Of a stretch of DNA of 64,000 nt, positions 58,304 through 64,000 are shown in pieces (position 1 is the stretch's first letter; every line of letters begins with the position of its first letter). A program made the translations under genes and the position numbers. A model generated the notes under the pieces. That model ran no database searches. It was not told the origin of the DNA and was given only the letters and a program-made list of their open reading frames with translations. The stretch is from Rhizobium lusitanum (GTDB lineage: Bacteria > Pseudomonadota > Alphaproteobacteria > Rhizobiales > Rhizobiaceae), in assembly GCF_014189535.1 (NCBI RefSeq), contig NZ_CP050308.1, positions 2,393,501 through 2,457,500 on the forward strand. Direction: 5' to 3'.

Positions 58304-58741
58304 ATGGCCCGCATTGACCAGAGCGAGGATTGGCGGGACCGCCACGCGCCCTCAATCAGCACGTTTGAATCGCTGGCCACGGAGGCTTATAGCCACCTGC
58401 CGGACGAATTCCGCTCGCTCACCGGTAACCTCATCATTTTGATCGAGGATTTTCCCGACGACGACATCTTCGAGGACATGGCGCTGGAAACGCCCTTCGA
58501 CCTGCTCGGCCTGTTCGAAGGCCGTGGGATATCCGAGCGCTTCACCGCCCAGACCGGGGAAATGCCGAACAAGATCCGCCTCTATCGCCGCCCGATCATC
58601 GATTACTGGGCGGAAAACGAGGAAACCCTCGGCGACATCATCACCCATGTCCTGATCCACGAGATCGGCCATCATTTTGGCCTGAGCGACGAGGACATGG
58701 AGCGCATCGAGGAAAGCGCGGAAGAAGCGACGGATCGCTAG
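58304..58741 (+). CDS. Zincin-like metallopeptidase domain protein
   Basis: A 145-residue small zincin (PF06262 family). The motif HVLIHEIGHHFGLSDEDM gives HExxHxxxxxxD zinc ligands near the C-terminus. Upstream are LIILIEDFPDDD, ETPFDLLGLFEGRG and PNKIRLYRRPIIDYW. The ATG at 58304 has AAGGAAG upstream; the open frame from 58088 overlaps imuA and is rejected. It is divergent from imuA; its function is unknown. Confidence 0.87.
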   Translation: MARIDQSEDWRDRHAPSISTFESLATEAYSHLPDEFRSLTGNLIILIEDFPDDDIFEDMALETPFDLLGLFEGRGISERFTAQTGEMPNKIRLYRRPIIDYWAENEETLGDIITHVLIHEIGHHFGLSDEDMERIEESAEEATDR

Positions 58742-58765
58742 AATAGCGGCCCTATTGCCGAGCGC

Positions 58766-58972
58766 TTATTGCTCGGAAAGCTTCATCTCCGGATCATAAT
58801 CCTTGCCAACAACTTCTTTGACAACAGCTTGGCCACACTGCATCACGCCGGTTGCGGCGTTGAAGCTATAGGTCGGCGAGCCCGAGAGGTCCCAGCCCTT
58901 GTTCAGCGCGGCGGTGACCTTGTGGCAGAAGGAAGCGTCGTCGGGTCCGGTGAGGAAGCGATAGAGTTTCAT
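58766..58972 (-). CDS. DUF1737 domain protein
   Basis: A 68-residue small protein of the DUF1737 family: MKLYRFLTGPDDASFCHKVT, LNKGWDLSGSPTYSFN and GVMQCGQAVVKEV. These small proteins have no assigned role. It lies 27 bases downstream of the CitE-like gene on the same strand and is probably co-transcribed with it. Confidence 0.82.
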   Translation of the reverse strand: MKLYRFLTGPDDASFCHKVTAALNKGWDLSGSPTYSFNAATGVMQCGQAVVKEVVGKDYDPEMKLSEQ

Positions 58973-58999
58973 CGAAGCGTCCTTCGTAACATATCAGCC

Positions 59000-59920
59000 T
59001 CACCCTCCGCGTGCCGAAGGGCGATGGCGCTCTGCAATCAGGCGAGCTTTATGAACCAGTCCTTCCGCCTGGACAAGATGCAGCCGCTCGACCATGCGCC
59101 CGTCGAGATTGACGACATTGAGGCTGGCGGCGGCAGGATCAGAAAAGGCCGCTATGATCGCTTCCGCCTCGGCAACCGCCGTCTCGTCCGGCCCGAAATG
59201 CCGGTTGGCCGCCTCGATCTGGTTCGGATGGATCAGCATCTTGCCGGCAAAGCCCATGGCGCGGCCTTCGCCGCATTCGGCATCCAGCGCCTCTATATCC
59301 TTGAAATCGTTGAAAACACTGTCGATGGCGTCGAGCCCGTAGGCGCTGACAGCCAGCACCACCTGCATCAGCCAGGGCACGAGATAGGCGCGGCCCGGCT
59401 GCGGCAACACGCCGGTCTCCTTGCGCAGATCGTTGAGGCCGACGACGAAGCAATCGAGCCGGCTTCCCGGCGTGCGTCCGGCCTCGGCGATGGCAGCGGC
59501 ATTCAGGATGCCGCGCGGCGTCTCGATCATCGCCCAGATGCGCAGGCTTTCCGGCGCATCCGCCTCGGCAAGCCTGTCGCTGACAACAGTCACGTCCTGC
59601 GGTCCGTCGACCTTGGGCAAAAGCACTGCATCGGGTTCGAGCGCCAGCACCAGATCCAGGTCGTCGGCACCAAAACCGGACGACAGCGTATTGATGCGGA
59701 TGATCCGCTCCTTGCCGACAAGCGGCGGGCCGGCGAAAAAGCGCCGCAGGTTCTCCCGCGCCTCCGCCTTCTTCTCCGGCGCCACGGAATCCTCGAGATC
59801 GAAGATAACCGCATCGCAATCGAGACTGGCAATCTTTTCAAGCGCGCGAAGGTTGATCGCGGGAACGCTCAATACCGAACGGCGCAGGCAGACGGAACGG
59901 GGAAGGGCAGCTCTACTCAT
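59000..59920 (-). CDS. HpcH/HpaI aldolase family, CitE-like CoA ester lyase
   Basis: A 306-residue TIM-barrel protein of the citrate lyase beta/malyl-CoA lyase family. It shows RRSVLSVPAINLRALEKIAS, DAVIFDLEDSVAPEKKAEAR with substrate/metal ligands, IRINTLSSGFGADDLDLVL, WAMIETPRGILNAAAIAEAG, and GFAGKMLIHPNQIEAANRHF. CitD and CitF are not nearby, so it is a free-standing CoA-ester lyase or thioesterase, not part of citrate lyase. Substrate unresolved (malyl-CoA or citramalyl-CoA type). Confidence 0.87.
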   Translation of the reverse strand: MSRAALPRSVCLRRSVLSVPAINLRALEKIASLDCDAVIFDLEDSVAPEKKAEARENLRRFFAGPPLVGKERIIRINTLSSGFGADDLDLVLALEPDAVLLPKVDGPQDVTVVSDRLAEADAPESLRIWAMIETPRGILNAAAIAEAGRTPGSRLDCFVVGLNDLRKETGVLPQPGRAYLVPWLMQVVLAVSAYGLDAIDSVFNDFKDIEALDAECGEGRAMGFAGKMLIHPNQIEAANRHFGPDETAVAEAEAIIAAFSDPAAASLNVVNLDGRMVERLHLVQAEGLVHKARLIAERHRPSARGG

Positions 59921-60045
59921 CCTCCAGTTTTGCCGCGCTTTCGATCTTCAGGCAAGATGACAACAACAAGACAACAAAAAGCCATGCTCCTCTTGCAGAT
60001 GGGAGAAGAGAGGGCCACATTTCCATGAGTAGAGAGGTCTCGACC

Positions 60046-60279
60046 ATGAAAAACATCCGTTCCTTGTTTATCGCGCTTACCGGCATCACCGTTTTTGCGG
60101 CGATGGCGCTGCTTACCGTTTCGCTGACGCTTGCCGTCGGCGGCATTCTCACCGCGCTTATGGTGGGCCGCGCGATTTCGCTGCGGATGAAGCCTGTTCC
60201 GGTGCGCGCCAAGGCGAACAACGGTCAGCGCGAGATGCGCATCTGGAACGACGGTCGCGGCACGATCATCGACCTCTGA
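60046..60279 (+). CDS. Small membrane protein of unknown function
   Basis: A 77-residue protein with one long hydrophobic stretch (LFIALTGITVFAAMALLTVS... to about residue 40), probably one hairpin or one helix. A basic tail follows, ending with EMRIWNDGRGTIIDL. ATG 60046 has AGAGG upstream; ATG 60025 is also in frame. Short conserved proteins of this type occur in rhizobia, but no role is known. Confidence 0.72.
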   Translation: MKNIRSLFIALTGITVFAAMALLTVSLTLAVGGILTALMVGRAISLRMKPVPVRAKANNGQREMRIWNDGRGTIIDL

Positions 60280-60460
60280 TATCGGGCAGGGCGGCGCTTT
60301 GCCGCGCCCGATGCGCTCGTCCGTGCGCAATCCTTAAATTGCAGCACCGCGACTGATGCGCCCACCTGCGGAGCATTTCCAAGATTCCCCTTCATTTTGG
60401 GCCGGATTTGCTCTATTGGCAGGATAAATCGTGCATAGACTAAAATTGAAGGCAGGACCT

Positions 60461-61069
60461 ATGGACAAGTTCGTGAAGTTGACCGGTGTCGCGGCACCGC
60501 TCCCGGTCGTCAATGTCGACACCGACATGATCATCCCGAAGGATTATCTGAAGACCATCAAGCGCACCGGTCTCGGAACGGGATTGTTCGCCGAAGCCCG
60601 CTACCATGAAGATGGCTCGCTGAACCAGGATTTCGTGCTGAACAAGCCGGCCTATCAGAACGCCAAGATCCTCGTCGCTGGCGATAATTTCGGCTGTGGC
60701 TCCTCGCGCGAACACGCTCCCTGGGCTCTGCTCGACTTCGGTATTCGCTGCGTCATCTCGACCAGCTTCGCCGACATCTTCTACAATAACTGCTTCAAGA
60801 ACGGCATCCTGCCGATCATGGTCAGCCAGGAAGATCTCGACAAGCTGATGGACGACGCCTCGCGCGGCTCCAACGCCATCCTGACGATCGATCTTGAAAA
60901 CCTCGAGATCACCGGCCCCGACGGCGGCACGCTCAAGTTCGAACTCGACGAATTCAAGCGCCACTGCCTGCTGAACGGTCTCGACGATATCGGCCTGACG
61001 CTGGAAAAGGCATCCGCGATCGACACGTTCGAAAAGTCGAACGCCGCATCCCATCCCTGGGCCGCCTGA
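60461..61069 (+). CDS. leuD: 3-isopropylmalate dehydratase small subunit
   Basis: LeuD of 202 residues, the standard length. It begins [20 protein letters not shown] with [12 protein letters not shown], and carries [20 protein letters not shown], the signature of the swivel domain, and [18 protein letters not shown]. With LeuC (outside the window) it isomerises isopropylmalate in leucine synthesis. The ATG at 60461 has GGCAGGA upstream. Followed by a strong terminator; leuB lies 1.1 kb downstream. Confidence 0.96.
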   Translation: MDKFVKLTGVAAPLPVVNVDTDMIIPKDYLKTIKRTGLGTGLFAEARYHEDGSLNQDFVLNKPAYQNAKILVAGDNFGCGSSREHAPWALLDFGIRCVISTSFADIFYNNCFKNGILPIMVSQEDLDKLMDDASRGSNAILTIDLENLEITGPDGGTLKFELDEFKRHCLLNGLDDIGLTLEKASAIDTFEKSNAASHPWAA

Positions 61070-61097
61070 TCGATTTCATCATCACATTTGCGTGTCG

Positions 61098-61124
61098 AAG
61101 CCGGGCTGAAAAGCCCGGCTTTTT
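61098..61124 (+). terminator. Rho-independent terminator after leuD
   Basis: Stem AAGCCGGGCT/AGCCCGGCTT with a GAAA-type loop, followed by a T run, 29 bases after the leuD stop. Confidence 0.87.
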
Positions 61125-61259
61125 CTTTGCCCGACGATAAAGGTCATGAGATCCGGCCGGCTGTAATATGCCCGACAAAAATAGGGATCATACAGCTTCC
61201 GCGGAGCCCTTCGGGCCTCTCCCGCCCCTCGATTTCCCTCCTCCCCACTGGAGCATTCC

Positions 61260-62078
61260 ATGACCTCCCTTCCTATTGTCGGCGCCGCCATGACGCTTGC
61301 CGACGTCGAAACCCATCGCGGCTGGCTGCTTGAAAAGCCGCGCGACCTGGAACTGCAGAGCTTCGTCGACGCCGAAATCCTGAACGGCGACTGGGCGCCG
61401 CTTGCCGAGCGCGCCAAAAAGCTGCTCGACGGCCATCAGGGCCGCCTCGGTATCCACGGCCCGTTCTGGGGCTTCATCATCGCCTCGCAGGACCCCGATA
61501 TCCGCGCCGTCGTTTCCAGGCGCCTGATGCAGGCACTCGACGTCTGCGCCAACATCGGCGCCACGCAGATGGTCATCCATAGCCCCTACACATCGTGGTC
61601 CTACAACAACCTCGACAACAACAAGGGCGAGCGCGAAAAGATCATCGAATACACGCATGAGACTCTGAAAGAGGCTGTCAAGCGCGCCGAAGACATCGGG
61701 CTGACCATGGTCATCGAAAACATCGAGGACAAGGATCCCCATATCCGCGTCGGCCTCGCCGACAGCTTCAATTCTCCCGCCGTCGCCGTATCTATCGACA
61801 CCGGCCATGCCCATTACGCCCACGGCTACACCGGTGCGCCGCCGGTCGACTACTACGTCCACGCCGCCGGCAACCGCTTGCAGCATGTCCACCTGCAGGA
61901 TGCCGATGGCTATGCCGACCGCCACTGGAGCCTCGGTGAGGGCAACATCCACTGGCGCGCCGTCTTCGCCGCCCTTGCCAAGCTCGACAGCAATCCGCGC
62001 CTGATCATCGAGATCAAGGACAAGTCGAAGATCCCGGCATCGGCTGCTTATCTGGCTTCGCTGGGTCTGGCTGAGTAA
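61260..62078 (+). CDS. Sugar phosphate isomerase/epimerase (AP endonuclease 2-like TIM barrel)
   Basis: A 272-residue TIM-barrel protein of the xylose-isomerase-like/AP endonuclease 2 superfamily. Metal-ligand positions are seen in GIHGPFWGF, MVIHSPYTSW, GLTMVIENIEDKDP, VSIDTGHAHYAHG, QHVHLQDADGYADRH and LIIEIKDKS. Substrate is unknown (a keto-sugar epimerase or isomerase is typical). GGAG lies eight bases before the ATG at 61260. It sits between leuD and leuB but is unrelated to leucine synthesis. Confidence 0.85.
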   Translation: MTSLPIVGAAMTLADVETHRGWLLEKPRDLELQSFVDAEILNGDWAPLAERAKKLLDGHQGRLGIHGPFWGFIIASQDPDIRAVVSRRLMQALDVCANIGATQMVIHSPYTSWSYNNLDNNKGEREKIIEYTHETLKEAVKRAEDIGLTMVIENIEDKDPHIRVGLADSFNSPAVAVSIDTGHAHYAHGYTGAPPVDYYVHAAGNRLQHVHLQDADGYADRHWSLGEGNIHWRAVFAALAKLDSNPRLIIEIKDKSKIPASAAYLASLGLAE

Positions 62079-62218
62079 GCATCACGGAAAGGCCGGGAGG
62101 CGGGTGATTGGCCGCAAAAGCCGCAAAACCGTACCGTTTCCCGCCCTTCCTCGCTTGAAAAGCCGCATTTGCAGGTCTAAGAACCCGGCAACTTGTTTCT
62201 TTTGCGGAGGCTCTTCCC

Positions 62219-63331
<1,113 letters not shown>

Positions 63332-63362
63332 ATCGCCGGCTATATATTTCACGTGAAACATC

Positions 63363-63403
63363 AAAGCCCTCGCTCTCGGTCTGCGGAGCGGGGGCTTTTT
63401 TTG
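63363..63403 (+). terminator. Rho-independent terminator after leuB
   Basis: Stem AAAGCCC-CGCTC / GAGCG-GGGCTTT with two small irregularities and a loop of about ten bases, followed by TTTTTTT. Confidence 0.83.
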
Positions 63404-63537
63404 TTGAAGCCGCAACCGGACACAAACCATGGCTTCGCGGTCTCGCCGGCCGTCTCAAATCTGTAAAAAAACTGTAGCAGGAGCCTGCTACGCGTAGTCG
63501 TTGACTGGGGTGAAAATGTCGGCAACGGGCGGTGGAC

Positions 63538-64000
63538 ATGCAGGCGATCTTGACGACTCTCGACAGGCGGTGGCGGCGAAGCAGACATGGCTTCGCGCCG
63601 TCGCATTGGAAAATCTGCCTGTTCCTGACCGCCAATATTGTCCTGCTCTCAGCCCTGCTGTTCGACTGGCCGGTGGGCGCCAACATCAAGAACATGGCGC
63701 CGCCCATCCATTTTTTCGGCAAAATGCTCACGAACTTCGGCGAATCCGGCTGGCTCATCCTGATCAGTGCCTTCCTGTTCTTCGAGGGCTGGGCCGGTAG
63801 CCGGCTGTTGCAATCGGCGCGCTGCCGCTGCCAGGCACTGCGTATCTGTCAGATCGGCGGCTATCTGCTGACGACGATCGCGCTTTCGGGCATTCTCGCC
63901 AACCTGTTGAAACGCGCCATCGGCCGCGCCCGACCCACGTATTTCCAGGATTGGGGTCCCTTCGGCTTCTCGCCCTTCAATGGCCATGCCGGCTTCGAAA
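63538..64000 (+). CDS. PAP2 family phosphatase (partial, runs off the window)
   Basis: The first 154 codons of a membrane protein with an N-terminal hydrophobic segment (ICLFLTANIVLLSALLF), further membrane segments, and LLKRAIGRARP, the KxxxxxxRP motif of type 2 phosphatidic acid phosphatases. NGHAGFE at the very edge precedes the expected PSGH motif, which is outside the window. Such enzymes remove phosphates from lipid A, undecaprenyl diphosphate or phosphatidyl lipids. ATG 63538 is assumed; the ribosome binding site (GGTGG) is weak and close. Confidence 0.8.
   Translation, partial: MQAILTTLDRRWRRSRHGFAPSHWKICLFLTANIVLLSALLFDWPVGANIKNMAPPIHFFGKMLTNFGESGWLILISAFLFFEGWAGSRLLQSARCRCQALRICQIGGYLLTTIALSGILANLLKRAIGRARPTYFQDWGPFGFSPFNGHAGFE

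Noticed and set aside
62079..62218. Leader-peptide attenuator for leuB
   Set aside because: No short frame rich in leucine codons followed by alternative hairpins was found in this interval.

Overview
The window looks like a chromosomal segment of an alphaproteobacterium of the family Rhizobiaceae, most likely Rhizobium. The reasons are the high GC of the core genes, the gene order rplU-rpmA-obgE-proB-proA-nadD ... rsfS-rlmH-envC/ctpA-rppH, rhizobial CTTGAC-N17-CTATAT-type promoters, a direct-repeat GAAC-N7-GAAC SOS box, and a three-hairpin anti-Shine-Dalgarno (cuckoo/ar14-type) small RNA. The assignment rests on reading the sequence; no database was searched.

Bases 1-24170 are a surface-polysaccharide (O-antigen/exopolysaccharide) locus. 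It begins with a phosphoglycosyl transferase and a WaaL/Wzy-type membrane protein on the plus strand. A long minus-strand block follows: gmd and rmd (GDP-D-rhamnose), a Wzm/Wzt exporter whose Wzt has a C-terminal glycan-binding extension, an FkbM methyltransferase, a double GT4 glycosyltransferase, a single GT4, and a second Wzm/Wzt exporter without that extension. A further GT4 and a small mannose-6-phosphate-isomerase-type cupin lie between this block and rfbCADB (dTDP-L-rhamnose). Upstream of rfbB is a giant 1649-residue FkbM/GT2/GT4 fusion. The logic is to make D- and L-rhamnose donors, assemble and methylate a glycan, export it by an ABC transporter and ligate it.

Bases 24362-28961 hold tRNA-Gln(CUG) and a complete bufferin-type copper-handling RiPP locus. 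On the minus strand are an ECF sigma factor (SigF type) and its NrsF membrane anti-sigma factor. Divergently transcribed are two Sec-exported four-cysteine precursors (DUF2282), the MNIO modifying enzyme (DUF692), its DUF2063 partner and a DoxX protein. The sigma gene and the first precursor gene share a promoter motif, GTAA(C/T)-N17-CGTAGA. Bases 29032-31939 carry a PhyH-type dioxygenase, a DUF1003 membrane protein and a cupin.

Bases 32032-34709 look like a small AT-richer island inserted at the 3' end of tRNA-Ser(CGA). A 23-bp near copy (20/23) of the tRNA end lies at the far border. In between is one tightly overlapping three-gene operon: a 107-residue protein, an HELGH zinc-metallopeptidase-like protein and a dCTP-deaminase/dUTPase-fold protein. 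No integrase is present. This is the best candidate in the window for an undescribed system, possibly defence.

Bases 34690-64000 are mainly core genome: tRNA-Ser, rplU-rpmA, two GNATs, obgE-proBA-nadD, the cuckoo-type sRNA, modABC with a ModE-box-like operator and a one-domain ModE, rsfS, rlmH, an EnvC-like amidase activator, ctpA, a divergent polysaccharide deacetylase, rppH, bfr/bfd, the SOS mutagenesis cassette imuA-imuB-dnaE2 (imuB carries an apparent +1 frameshift at a T5 run), a small zincin, a CitE-like lyase, leuD, a TIM-barrel isomerase, leuB and the start of a PAP2 phosphatase cut by the window edge.
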